This document shows, in pieces, positions 41,946 to 49,859 of a DNA stretch of 64,000 nt. Made by a program: the position numbers and the translations under genes. Source of the stretch: Gaiellasilicea sp033857955 (GTDB lineage: Bacteria; Actinomycetota; Thermoleophilia; Gaiellales; Gaiellaceae); contig JAWVCW010000033.1 of assembly GCA_033857955.1 (NCBI GenBank), positions 17,303-81,302 of the forward strand. The letters run 5' to 3'. Position 1 is the stretch's first letter. Each line of letters opens with the position of its first letter. The notes beneath the pieces were generated by a model. The model ran no database searches, had not been told where the DNA came from, and saw only the letters and a program-made list of their open reading frames with translations.

Positions 41946-42422
41946 GTGCGCGTCGTCATCGCCATCGCAGCGGTCTCGCTCGCGCTCGCGTCCGACGCGT
42001 TCGCGTGTAGCTGCGTACGGCCGAACCTCGTCCGCGACCTGCCGCACGCCGACGGCGCCTTTGTCGGCACGGTGCTCGAGCGCCGCGTCGAACGCCAGAC
42101 GGCGATCTACCTCTTCCGCGTCGAGCAGGTCTACAAAGGCGAGATCGAGAACCGAGTCGAGGTCGTCACGCCGGCTTACGGCGCGGCGTGCGGGCTGGAG
42201 GTCACGGTCGGCCAGCGGATCGGGCTCCTGCTCACACGAGGAGGGGGCGAGTGGCGCTCAGGCCTGTGCTCCCAGATCGACCCGTCGGCGTTCCTTGCGC
42301 TGACGAACGTCCAGGACGAGAGCCCGCCGATCAACTGGGGCGGGATCGTCGTCGGTGCGCTCGTGCTCGGGGCGGGCGCGTTCTTCCTCGTCCGGAAGCT
42401 GCGCTATAAGGCCTTGCGGTAA
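41946..42422 (+). CDS. Secreted/anchored protein with netrin (TIMP)-like domain
   Basis: 158 residues from GTG 41946. A signal peptide (VVIAIAAVSLALASDAFA) ends at CSC, and the mature N-terminus ACSCVRPN with ADGAFVGTVLE, YLFRVEQVYKG, an internal CGLEVTVGQRIGLLL and a late Cys matches the NTR/TIMP-like module. A final hydrophobic segment (WGGIVVGALVLGAGAFFLV) and basic tail RKLRYK give a membrane anchor, so the domain faces outward. It overlaps the convergent GNAT gene by 19 bases. Confidence 0.75.
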   Translation: MRVVIAIAAVSLALASDAFACSCVRPNLVRDLPHADGAFVGTVLERRVERQTAIYLFRVEQVYKGEIENRVEVVTPAYGAACGLEVTVGQRIGLLLTRGGGEWRSGLCSQIDPSAFLALTNVQDESPPINWGGIVVGALVLGAGAFFLVRKLRYKALR

Positions 42423-42916
42423 CGGAGCTCGGAGACCTCGGCGCCCTGGAAGGTGTCCAGCTTGCGTCCATCCTGCTTCCAGCCCGCCGCGCGGTAGAAG
42501 CGCTCGCCGCGCTCGTTGCCCTCCATCACCCACAGCATCGCCCGCTCGAAGCCGAACGCCCGCATCGACTCCTCGGCCCGTTCGAGGAGAGCACGGCCGA
42601 TGCCCTTGTCCCAGCAGGTGGGGTGGAGGTAGATGGCGTAGAGCTCCCCGGCATCATCCTCGTCGCGGCATGCACCGACGCTCGCGAAGCCGACGACCTC
42701 GCCGTCGAGCTCGGCGACGAACGTCGCACTTCCCGGCGGGGGCTGGCGCGCCAGCCCTTCGCGCCACATTCGCTGACGGTCCTCGACGTCGAACTGCGCG
42801 ACCGTCTCGTCGGGCATGAGGCCGCGATAGGCCACGCGCCACGTGTCGGCCTGGACGCGCCCGATCGCGTCCGCGTCCACAACGCTTGCCGTGCGCACCG
42901 TCGCCGCCGTGCTCAT
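42404..42916 (-). CDS. GNAT-family N-acetyltransferase
   Basis: 170 residues. Typical GNAT order: VDADAIGRVQADTWRVAYRGLM, GFASVGACRDEDDAGELYAIYLHPTCWDKGIGRAL (in pieces; acetyl-CoA loop CWDKGIGRALL) and LWVMEGNERGERFYRAAGWK. The latter is the common last motif in stand-alone acetyltransferases of unknown substrate. Convergent with the netrin-like gene. Confidence 0.9.
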   Translation of the reverse strand: MSTAATVRTASVVDADAIGRVQADTWRVAYRGLMPDETVAQFDVEDRQRMWREGLARQPPPGSATFVAELDGEVVGFASVGACRDEDDAGELYAIYLHPTCWDKGIGRALLERAEESMRAFGFERAMLWVMEGNERGERFYRAAGWKQDGRKLDTFQGAEVSELRYRKAL

Positions 42917-42925
42917 CAGGCGAGT

Positions 42926-44077
42926 CTAGGGCGCCAGCAGCACCGTCGGCTTCGCCGTGCGAGCCCGGCCGACCACGCGGGCCTGCTCGACGTCGACGAT
43001 CGTGAAGCGCGTGCTGTTGTGGCTGCCGACGTACGCGTGGTGCCCGGCGACCTGCACGTAGCCGGTGTCGGTGCCTGCCAGGAGCGTGAAGCGCCTGCTG
43101 CCGTCGAGCCTGTACCCCCGCAGCTCGTCGCGGCCGTAGACGAGCAGCGTCCTGCCCGCTCGCGTCGTGTCGGTCGCCCAGCGGTCGAGCATCCGGGCCT
43201 CGCCGGTCGCGACGTCCAGAAGGAACACGCCCGTCGCCGCCGGCGGCACGGCGTCGCTGGACGTCCAGCCTGAGTACGCAACCGTGTCTCCCCGCAGCCA
43301 GACGGCGGAGCGTCCCCAGCCGTGCACGAGTTTGGTCTCCCTCGTGGTCGTCCGCGTGACGATCCGCTCGCTGCGGACGGCCAGGCTGTCGAGATCGACC
43401 TCGACCAGACGATCCACGCCGAGGACGAACGCGCGCGTACCGTCGGTCGCGAGCCCGGGGGAGGCCTGACGCCCTGCGCGTCCGGGCATCGCCGGGCGCC
43501 CGAACCCCGCCTCGATCGTCCTGAGCGCCGTCGTCCGTACCGTTCCGTCGGCGTCGATCACGGCGAGCCGTGCGGGCCCGACCCGGCCGCTTGGTGCGAG
43601 CAGCGTCAGCAGGCGGTCTCCTGCACGCACGGCGCCCAGCGCAAGCCCTTGCAGCTTCTCGCGGTGGATGACCGTTCGCGCTGCCGGGTCGACGGCGATG
43701 ACCTCCGCGTGCATGCCGCCCAGCAGGACGACGAGCCTTTCGGGCGATGCCCAGATCCCCTTGAGGACCGAGCCCTCGCCCAGCCACATCAGTCCTCCCG
43801 GCCGAAGTCCGTCCATCCGGACGAGGCGGAGACGGCCGTTTGCACCGCCGCCGATCGCGGCGAGCGCGCCGTCCGGCGAGACAGCCACGAGGTTGGCAGG
43901 CGCGCCGCCGACGTTCAGCACCGCAGGCCCGGCCGGCCGCAGCGTCGTGGGAGAGACCCAGCGCATCTTGCCGCCGCCCGCTTCCCACTCGACCGCGAGG
44001 ACGCGCGCGGGCTGCGCCGCCGCTGCCGTGCCGGCAAGCGCGGCGGCGAGCAGCAGGCCGGTGACGAGTCTCCTCAT
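42926..44077 (-). CDS. Secreted beta-propeller-like protein of unknown function
   Basis: 383 residues from ATG 44077 (MRRLVTGLLLAAALAGTAAA), an evident signal peptide. The rest alternates short strands and turns with recurring blocks such as AVSPDGALAAIGGGANGRLRL, LVVLLGGMHAEVIAVDPA and AFVLGVDRLVEVDLDS, suggesting a WD40/NHL/PQQ-type propeller of six or seven blades. A frame extension to 44467 overlaps the divergent dehydrogenase and is rejected. No catalytic motif seen. Confidence 0.7.
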   Translation of the reverse strand: MRRLVTGLLLAAALAGTAAAAQPARVLAVEWEAGGGKMRWVSPTTLRPAGPAVLNVGGAPANLVAVSPDGALAAIGGGANGRLRLVRMDGLRPGGLMWLGEGSVLKGIWASPERLVVLLGGMHAEVIAVDPAARTVIHREKLQGLALGAVRAGDRLLTLLAPSGRVGPARLAVIDADGTVRTTALRTIEAGFGRPAMPGRAGRQASPGLATDGTRAFVLGVDRLVEVDLDSLAVRSERIVTRTTTRETKLVHGWGRSAVWLRGDTVAYSGWTSSDAVPPAATGVFLLDVATGEARMLDRWATDTTRAGRTLLVYGRDELRGYRLDGSRRFTLLAGTDTGYVQVAGHHAYVGSHNSTRFTIVDVEQARVVGRARTAKPTVLLAP

Positions 44078-44130
44078 GCGAGGTGTACACCGGAACCCGA
44101 TCGGAGGGTCCCGGATAGGCTCACCGAAGT

Positions 44131-44964
44131 ATGGACCTCGTGCACGTTCTTGTCGTCGGGGCGGGCCAGATGGGCGGCGGCATCGCGCAGGTCGTGGCCG
44201 CGTCGGGCCGCCGCGTCTCGCTCTACGACGCCGCTCCCGGCGCCACCGATCGCGGTCTGGCGGCGATCCGCAAGAGCCTGGAGAGACTGGCCGAAAAGGG
44301 CGGCGCCGACCCGCATGAGGTGCTCGGGCGCGTCGAGGCGGTCGAGGAGCTCGTGCCGGCGGACCTGATGATCGAGGCTGTGATCGAGGACGCCCACGTG
44401 AAGGAAGACATCTTCCGCCGGGCCGACGGGATCCTCCCCGAGGGAGCGATCCTCGCCTCGAACACATCCTCGATCCCCATCACCTCGCTGGCCGCTGTCA
44501 CCGGCCGGCCGGAACGCGTGATCGGGATGCACTTCTTCAATCCGGTGCCGGTGCTGAAGCTCGTCGAGGTGATCCGTGCCGTCCAGACCTCCGACGAGAC
44601 GGCCGCGGCGATCACGCAGCTCGCGGAGGACCTGGGCAAGGTGCCGGCGCACGCGAACGACTTCCCCGGCTTCGTCTCGAACCGGATCCTGATGCCGTTC
44701 ATCAACGAGGCTGCCTACGCGTTGCTGGAGGGTGTCGCGGAGCCGGAGGCGATCGACACGATCGCAAAGCTCGGCTTCGCGCACCCCATGGGCCCGCTCG
44801 CGCTTGCGGATCTGATCGGGCTCGACACGTGCGTCGCGATCATGGACGTGCTGCACGAGGGCCTCGGCAACCCGAAGTACGCGCCCTGTCCGCTTCTGCG
44901 CCAGTACGTCCAGGCGGGCCGGCTGGGCCGGAAATCGGGCCGCGGCTTCTACGAGTACGGGTAA
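44131..44964 (+). CDS. 3-hydroxybutyryl-CoA dehydrogenase
   Basis: 277 residues. NAD site VLVVGAGQMGGGIAQVVAASG at the N-terminus (read in two parts), SNTSSIPIT, and the catalytic GMHFFNPVPVLKLVEV with the His-Glu pair; the C-terminal domain has FPGFVSNRILMPFINEA and GFAHPMGPLALADLIGLD. This is the complete single-function Hbd/PaaH form. It oxidises 3-hydroxyacyl-CoA and fits with the thiolase at 39.9 kb and acyl-CoA dehydrogenase at 47.2 kb. Confidence 0.95.
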   Translation: MDLVHVLVVGAGQMGGGIAQVVAASGRRVSLYDAAPGATDRGLAAIRKSLERLAEKGGADPHEVLGRVEAVEELVPADLMIEAVIEDAHVKEDIFRRADGILPEGAILASNTSSIPITSLAAVTGRPERVIGMHFFNPVPVLKLVEVIRAVQTSDETAAAITQLAEDLGKVPAHANDFPGFVSNRILMPFINEAAYALLEGVAEPEAIDTIAKLGFAHPMGPLALADLIGLDTCVAIMDVLHEGLGNPKYAPCPLLRQYVQAGRLGRKSGRGFYEYG

Positions 44965-44969
44965 CACTG

Positions 44970-45953
44970 ATGGACGAGGGCCTGCGTGCCTGGATCGAGG
45001 GGGCCGACGGCGACGACGAGAGGTTCGTCGAGGCGGCGTTCCGGCTCGTCCTCCGCCGCCCGCCGGACGAGGAGGCGCGAGCACGTGCGCTCGAGAAGCT
45101 CGCGGCAGGAACGCTCTCGCGGACGACGCTGCTGCACGAGCTGGCAACCGCGCCGGAGTCGGACCGCGTGCGCCTGCTCGACGACGGCGTCGCGTTCGCG
45201 CGTGGGGCGCGCGCGCGCGGCGAGCGCCCGCGCTGGCTGCAAGGGCCGCCGGGGACCGACGAGCGCGTGGTCGAGTTGCCGTGGGTGCTGGCGAGGCTGC
45301 GAGGCGATCGTGCGCTCGAAGTCGGCTACGCGTTCGCTGAGGCTCCGTATCTCGCCGCGCTGCTGCTGGCCGGCTTCGACGAGCTGACCGGGGTCGACCT
45401 GGCCGAGGCAGACGTCCCGGGCATGACGACGGTTCGCGCGGACGTCCGCGCGCTGCCCTTCGACAACGGCACGTTCGATCTCGTGCTCTGTGTCTCGACG
45501 CTCGAGCACGTCGGTGCCGACAACACCGGCTACGGCCTCGAGGCCGAGGACGATGCGGCCGCGCGCCTGACCGCGCTCCGCGAGCTCCGGCGCGTGCTCG
45601 CTCCGAGCGGGCGACTGCTGATCACCGTGCCGTGCGGCGAGCCCGGCGACTACGGCTGGTTCCGGCAGGACGACGTGCGCGGCTGGACACGCCTCTTCAC
45701 CCGGGCCGGTTTCTTCGTCGAGGAGCAGGAGGTGTACGAGCTGACCGAGGAGGGTTGGCGCTCGTCACCGGAGCTCGTTTCGGACGGGCTCCGCTACGGG
45801 GAGCGCGGCCCGGCTGCATCCGCAGTGTTCTGCGCCGAGCTCTCGCCACGCCGCCTGCGGCGGTTGCTCACGCCGAGCGGGATCGAGCGCACCGCACGAC
45901 GCCGCGCCCCAGGCTCAGTGCGGCGACGGCTCGGCGTCCCCCGTTCGGGGTAG
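44970..45953 (+). CDS. DUF4214 / class I SAM methyltransferase fusion
   Basis: 327 residues from ATG 44970. Residues 15-70 (FVEAAFRLVLRRPPDEEARA...LAAGTLSRTTLLHELATAPE) match DUF4214, a module often attached to glycosyltransferases and surface-polysaccharide enzymes. Residues from about 105 on form a Rossmann methyltransferase: ALEVGYAFAEAPYLAALL, GVDLAEADVPG, ADVRALPFDNGTFDLVLCVSTLEHVG, LRRVLAPSGRLLITVPCG. Glycan or lipid modification is likely but unproven. Confidence 0.82.
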   Translation: MDEGLRAWIEGADGDDERFVEAAFRLVLRRPPDEEARARALEKLAAGTLSRTTLLHELATAPESDRVRLLDDGVAFARGARARGERPRWLQGPPGTDERVVELPWVLARLRGDRALEVGYAFAEAPYLAALLLAGFDELTGVDLAEADVPGMTTVRADVRALPFDNGTFDLVLCVSTLEHVGADNTGYGLEAEDDAAARLTALRELRRVLAPSGRLLITVPCGEPGDYGWFRQDDVRGWTRLFTRAGFFVEEQEVYELTEEGWRSSPELVSDGLRYGERGPAASAVFCAELSPRRLRRLLTPSGIERTARRRAPGSVRRRLGVPRSG

Positions 45954-46018
45954 GTCCCGCTCAAGGATCGGACCTAGCTGCCGATAGAGCAGCGAAGTCA
46001 TTCGATCCGGGGGGAACG

Positions 46019-47086
46019 ATGCGACTGTTGCTGGTAGACGACGATTCGGGCTTCCGCGCCCTGCTGCGGACGACGTTCGAGGATGTCGACGTCGATGTGG
46101 ACGAGGCCGGAAGCGCGTTCGAGGCCGAGCAGCGGATCTCCGCCGCACGGCCGGACGTGATCGTGCTCGACGTCGGCATGCCTGGCATGGACGGTCTTGC
46201 GTTCTGCCGCGAGTTGAAGGAGAGCGCCGACACGAGCGGGATCCGGATCGTCCTGCTGACCGGGATGGAGGACGTGGAGGACGTAGCGGGTGCCGCCGGC
46301 GCCGATGCGTTGCTGCTGAAGCCGTTCCGGCCGCTCGAGCTGCTCGGCGTCGTCGAGCGGCTCGCGGGTATGGCCGCGGGCGCCCCGATGCGGCGCTCGA
46401 ACGGCCGCTCGGGCGAGGAGCAGCTCGTTCTCTATGCGCGTGACCTCCGCCATCTCGTCGAGATCGAGCGCGCGCAGCGTGGCCTCCTCGAGAGTGCCTA
46501 CAAGGAGACGGTCTCGGCTCTCGCGAGCGCCCTCGGCACGAAGGACACCGGCACGCGCCAGCATTCGCAGCGGGTGCAGCGGTACGCGCTCGAGCTGGCC
46601 GCCACCATCGATCCTGCGCTCGCCGCCGATCCCGCGCTCGAGTACGGCTTTCTCCTGCACGACATCGGCAAGATCGGGGTCCCCGACAAGATCCTCTTGA
46701 AGCCGAGCAGCCTCAACGAGGCCGAATGGCGCGTGATGAGGGCGCACACGCTCCTCGGTGCACAGATGATCGGCGGCGTCGCCTTCCTGCAGGAGGCGGG
46801 CGTCGAGATCGTTCGGTCGCACCACGAGCGCTGGGACGGGAGCGGCTATCCGGATGGGCTCGCGGGCGAGGAGATCCCGATCGGTGCCCGGATCTTCGCC
46901 GTCGCGGACGCGATCGACGCGATCACGAACCACCGGCCCTACCGCGAGGCTCGCAGCTGGCGCGACTCCCGCCGGGAGATCGTCGAGCAGAAGGGAAAGC
47001 AGTTCGACCCGCAGGTGGTCGATGCGTTCTGCGACCGCGAGCACGTGCTGCACGAGATCCGCAGAGAGTTCCTCGCCGCCGCCTGA
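46019..47086 (+). CDS. HD-GYP response regulator (c-di-GMP phosphodiesterase, RpfG-like)
   Basis: 355 residues from ATG 46019, seven bases after GGGGGAA. Receiver domain 1-120 with Asp51 (VLDVGMPGMDG) and Lys in LLKPFRP. The HD-GYP domain has RQHSQRV, FLLHDIGKIGVPDKIL, HTLLG and HHERWDGSGYPDGLAGEEIPIGARI, i.e. the full set for c-di-GMP hydrolysis. No cognate kinase is adjacent. The stop is followed by two stem-loop repeats. Confidence 0.95.
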   Translation: MRLLLVDDDSGFRALLRTTFEDVDVDVDEAGSAFEAEQRISAARPDVIVLDVGMPGMDGLAFCRELKESADTSGIRIVLLTGMEDVEDVAGAAGADALLLKPFRPLELLGVVERLAGMAAGAPMRRSNGRSGEEQLVLYARDLRHLVEIERAQRGLLESAYKETVSALASALGTKDTGTRQHSQRVQRYALELAATIDPALAADPALEYGFLLHDIGKIGVPDKILLKPSSLNEAEWRVMRAHTLLGAQMIGGVAFLQEAGVEIVRSHHERWDGSGYPDGLAGEEIPIGARIFAVADAIDAITNHRPYREARSWRDSRREIVEQKGKQFDPQVVDAFCDREHVLHEIRREFLAAA

Positions 47087-47089
47087 AAA

Positions 47090-47116
47090 GAGCTTGTGTT
47101 TCTGTAACACAAGCTC
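47090..47116. repeat. Stem-loop repeat, copy B
   Basis: Perfect 11-base arms GAGCTTGTGTT / AACACAAGCTC with a TCTGT loop, starting three bases after the HD-GYP gene stop. Core identical to copies A and C apart from the first loop base. It may also act as a transcript end structure, although no T-run follows. Confidence 0.9.
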
Positions 47117-47149
47117 CTCTCCTCCCGCGTAAACAGGCGGTTCGAGGGG

Positions 47150-47174
47150 ACTTAGTGTTACAGGAACACTAAGT
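47150..47174. repeat. Stem-loop repeat, copy C
   Basis: Perfect 10-base arms ACTTAGTGTT / AACACTAAGT with an ACAGG loop (the complement of CCTGT), so it is the same element in the opposite orientation to copy B, 33 bases away. It lies 35 bases upstream of the acyl-CoA dehydrogenase start. Confidence 0.9.
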
Positions 47175-47209
47175 GCATCGTCCCGGTGGGCCGGTAGACT
47201 CGCCGCGGA

Positions 47210-48373
47210 ATGGACTTCTCCCTGACGGACGACCAGCGGGAGATCCAGGCGCTCGCGCGCGACGTCGCGCAGGCCGAGATCGAGCCGAACGCGGCCGCCT
47301 GGGATCGCGAGCACCGCTTCCCGGCCGAGCTGTACGGGAAGCTTGCCCAGCTCGGGCTGATGGGTGTCTGCGTGCCCGCGGAGCTCGGCGGCGCGGGCGC
47401 CGACTTCCTCTCCTACATCCTCGTCCTCGAGGAGCTCTCTCGCGCGGATGCGGGGGTCGGTGTCACCGTCGCAGTGCACACGAGCGCCTGCACTTTGCCG
47501 ATCCTCGCGTTCGGCACGGAGGAGCAGCGCGAGCGCTTCGTGCCGCCGCTTGCGCGCGGCGAGAAGATCGGCGCGTTCGCGCTGACCGAGTCCGAGGCGG
47601 GCTCCGATGCGGGCGCGCTGCGGACGCGAGCCGATGCGGACGGCGATGGTTGGACGATCACGGGCGCGAAGCAGTGGATCACGAACGGCAGCTACGCGGC
47701 CACGTTCCTCACCTTCGCCCGGAGCGAGCCCGAGATGGAGGGGGCTCGCGGTGTCTCGGCGTTCCTGCTCGACGCCGAGCACGTTCGCGTTACGAGGGAG
47801 GAGGAGAAGCTCGGTCTGAACTCCTCGTCGACCGTGGATCTCGTGCTCGAGGGCGCGCGCGTGGGCCGCGACCGGTTGCTGCACGAGGAAGGGCGCGGCT
47901 TCGCGGTTGCGATGGCGACGCTCGACGGCGGCCGGATCGGGATCGCGGCGCAGGCGCTCGGGATCGCGCAGGCCGCCTACGACGTCGCCCGCGAGTACGC
48001 CAAGGAGCGCCGGACGTTCGGGAAGCGGATTGCCGAGCACCAGGCGATCCAGTGGAAGCTCGCGGACATGTCGACCGAGATCGACGCCGCGCGGCTGCTC
48101 GTCTACCGAGCTGCCTGGCTCAAGGAGCAGGGCGAGGCGCACACCGAGGCAGGCGCGAAGGCGAAGCTCTTCGCGTCGGAGATGGCCCGCCGCCAGACCG
48201 GTGAGGCGATCCAGATCCTCGGCGGCTACGGCTACACGAAGGAGTTCCCGGTCGAGCGCTACTACCGCGACGCGAAGATCACGGAGATCTACGAGGGGAC
48301 GAGCGAGATCCAGCGCCTCGTGATCGCGCGAAGCATCCTCGAGCTGCAGCGCGAGCCGGCGTCGACCGCATGA
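47210..48373 (+). CDS. Acyl-CoA dehydrogenase
   Basis: 387 residues. Blocks FSLTDDQREIQALARDVAQ, FALTESEAGSDAGALRT, ITGAKQWITNG, RRTFGKRIAEHQAIQWKLADM, and ILGGYGYTKEFPVERYYRDAK followed by ITEIYEGTSEIQR, whose Glu near 364 is the catalytic base typical of short-chain enzymes. Tetrameric FAD enzyme, first step of beta-oxidation of short acyl-CoA. It overlaps the PduO gene (ATGA). Confidence 0.96.
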   Translation: MDFSLTDDQREIQALARDVAQAEIEPNAAAWDREHRFPAELYGKLAQLGLMGVCVPAELGGAGADFLSYILVLEELSRADAGVGVTVAVHTSACTLPILAFGTEEQRERFVPPLARGEKIGAFALTESEAGSDAGALRTRADADGDGWTITGAKQWITNGSYAATFLTFARSEPEMEGARGVSAFLLDAEHVRVTREEEKLGLNSSSTVDLVLEGARVGRDRLLHEEGRGFAVAMATLDGGRIGIAAQALGIAQAAYDVAREYAKERRTFGKRIAEHQAIQWKLADMSTEIDAARLLVYRAAWLKEQGEAHTEAGAKAKLFASEMARRQTGEAIQILGGYGYTKEFPVERYYRDAKITEIYEGTSEIQRLVIARSILELQREPASTA

Positions 48374-48942
48374 GAAGCCGTGACGAGCCGGTCCGCCTGA
48401 CGCAGATCTACACGCGCGGCGGCGACGCGGGCGAGACGTCGCTCGGGGATGGATCGCGCGTTTCGAAGCTCGACTGCCGAATCGGCGCGTTCGGCACGGT
48501 CGACGAGCTCAACTCGGCTCTCGGCGTCGTGCTGGCGGTCGAGTTGCCGGAGTCGGTGCGCGAGACGCTCGAGCTCGTCCAGAACGAGCTCTTCGATGTC
48601 GGCGCCGATCTCTCGGTGCCATGGGGGGTGACCGACCGCCTGCGCGTCGAGCACGGGATGATCGAACGCCTCGAAGAGCTCTGCGACGCTTTCAACGCCG
48701 ACCTGCCTGAGCTCCGGAGCTTCATCCTGCCCGGCGGGACCGAGGCTGCTGCGAGGCTCCACGTCGCCCGCACGATCTGTCGCCGGGCGGAGCGCGACGT
48801 CTTGCTCGGCTCCCAGGAGGTGGAGCTGAACCCGCAAGTCCTCGTCTATCTGAACCGGCTCTCCGACCTGCTCTTCATCCTCGCCCGACTGGCGAACGCA
48901 GGTCGCGACGAACCGCTATGGAAACCTGGGAGCTCGCGCTAA
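48370..48942 (+). CDS. Cob(I)alamin adenosyltransferase, PduO type
   Basis: 190 residues. ATP-binding N-terminus TQIYTRGGDAGETSLGDGSRVSK, DELNSALGVVLA, and the helix ARTICRRAERDVLL with the Arg/Glu active-site residues. It makes adenosylcobalamin, the cofactor of methylmalonyl-CoA mutase, and its coupling to an acyl-CoA dehydrogenase suggests propionyl/branched acyl-CoA degradation. No mutase is in this window. Confidence 0.95.
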   Translation: MRSRDEPVRLTQIYTRGGDAGETSLGDGSRVSKLDCRIGAFGTVDELNSALGVVLAVELPESVRETLELVQNELFDVGADLSVPWGVTDRLRVEHGMIERLEELCDAFNADLPELRSFILPGGTEAAARLHVARTICRRAERDVLLGSQEVELNPQVLVYLNRLSDLLFILARLANAGRDEPLWKPGSSR

Positions 48943-49101
48943 CCCCTCGCACCCCTGGCCGGGCTTGCCTCCAGGCCGGCGGAGCCGGCTTCCGCCAAGC
49001 CCTCGCGCCGCTCGCGGCGCTCCGGCCGGCGCCCCGTATTCACAGACTGTGACCCCCGCCTACGCACCGCGGGCGACGCGCCAGGCGCGCGAGGGGCGGC
49101 C
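48943..49101. other. GC-rich intergenic region with hairpins
   Basis: 159 bases with no gene. It contains GCCGGC-GGA-GCCGGC near 48975, a perfect 7-base hairpin GCGCCGC/GCGGCGC at 49005-49020 that may end the PduO transcript, and a TCACAG-A-CTGTGA dyad at 49040-49052 that could be a regulator site for the following permease gene. Confidence 0.45.
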
Positions 49102-49845
49102 ATGAGCTGGGAGCTCGTGGCCGCGTTCGCCGGCTCGTTCGCGGCCGGCTACGTGGGATCGATGCTCGGGCTCGTGCTCGGGACGCTGCGGCTGCCCTTG
49201 ATCGTCGCGATCAGCGGCAACCCGCTCGCGGCCGCAGGGACGAACATCGCGATCTCAGCGGCAGCGGCTGCGTCCGGGGCCGTGAGCCACGCCCGCGAGC
49301 GCCGGGTCGACTGGCGGGTCGTCGCGTGGATGGCGCCGCCGTCGACCGTCGGCGCGGTCGTCGGGGCACTCGTCGCGGACGACGTTCCCGAGAGCCTGCT
49401 CTATCTCGCGATTGCAGCCGTGCTCGTCTGGAGCGGCGTCGACCTCGCGTTGCGGCCCGTCCACGCCGTCACGCGCGAGCGTCTCCGACTATGGCCGGCA
49501 GTGGCGGGCGGCTTCGGCATCGGCGCCCTCGGCGGCGCCGTCGGCGTCATCCTCGGGACACTTCGAATGCCCACGCTGGTGCGACTTGTCGGAATGGACG
49601 TGAAGCGCGCTGCGGGGACCAACCTCCTCGTCGGCTTCCTCCTCGGTGTTGCGGGATTCGCGACGCATGCGAGCGCAGGCGGCGTCGACTGGGACATCCT
49701 GCTCGCCGGACTCGCAGGCGCGATTCCGGGGGGCTGGCTCGGCGCCCGAGCGACGGGAAAGATCGACGAGAACGTGCTGCGGATAGCGCTCGGCGCCGTC
49801 CTGGTGCTCGTCGGCGGCGTCTTCGCCGCGCAGGCCGTTCTTTAG
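49102..49845 (+). CDS. TSUP-family permease (TauE/SafE)
   Basis: 247 residues with about eight hydrophobic segments. Repeated halves typical of TSUP: GYVGSMLGLVLGTLRLPLIV near the start and GIGALGGAVGVILGTLRMPTLV in the middle, each followed by AAGTN (GNPLAAAGTNIAIS; KRAAGTNLLVGF). These proteins export sulfite, sulfoacetate or related anions. It converges on the giant repeat gene with 14 bases between stops. Confidence 0.92.
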   Translation: MSWELVAAFAGSFAAGYVGSMLGLVLGTLRLPLIVAISGNPLAAAGTNIAISAAAAASGAVSHARERRVDWRVVAWMAPPSTVGAVVGALVADDVPESLLYLAIAAVLVWSGVDLALRPVHAVTRERLRLWPAVAGGFGIGALGGAVGVILGTLRMPTLVRLVGMDVKRAAGTNLLVGFLLGVAGFATHASAGGVDWDILLAGLAGAIPGGWLGARATGKIDENVLRIALGAVLVLVGGVFAAQAVL

Positions 49846-49859
49846 AAGGGCTTGGCCTC

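Noticed and set aside
44078..44467. Extension of the propeller-like protein upstream of its signal peptide
   Set aside because: It runs antisense over the 3-hydroxybutyryl-CoA dehydrogenase start and would bury the signal peptide.
49040..49052. CRP/FNR-type site upstream of the TSUP gene
   Set aside because: TCACAG-A-CTGTGA is a neat dyad but has the wrong spacing and half-site order for CRP or FNR; kept only as a note in the intergenic region.
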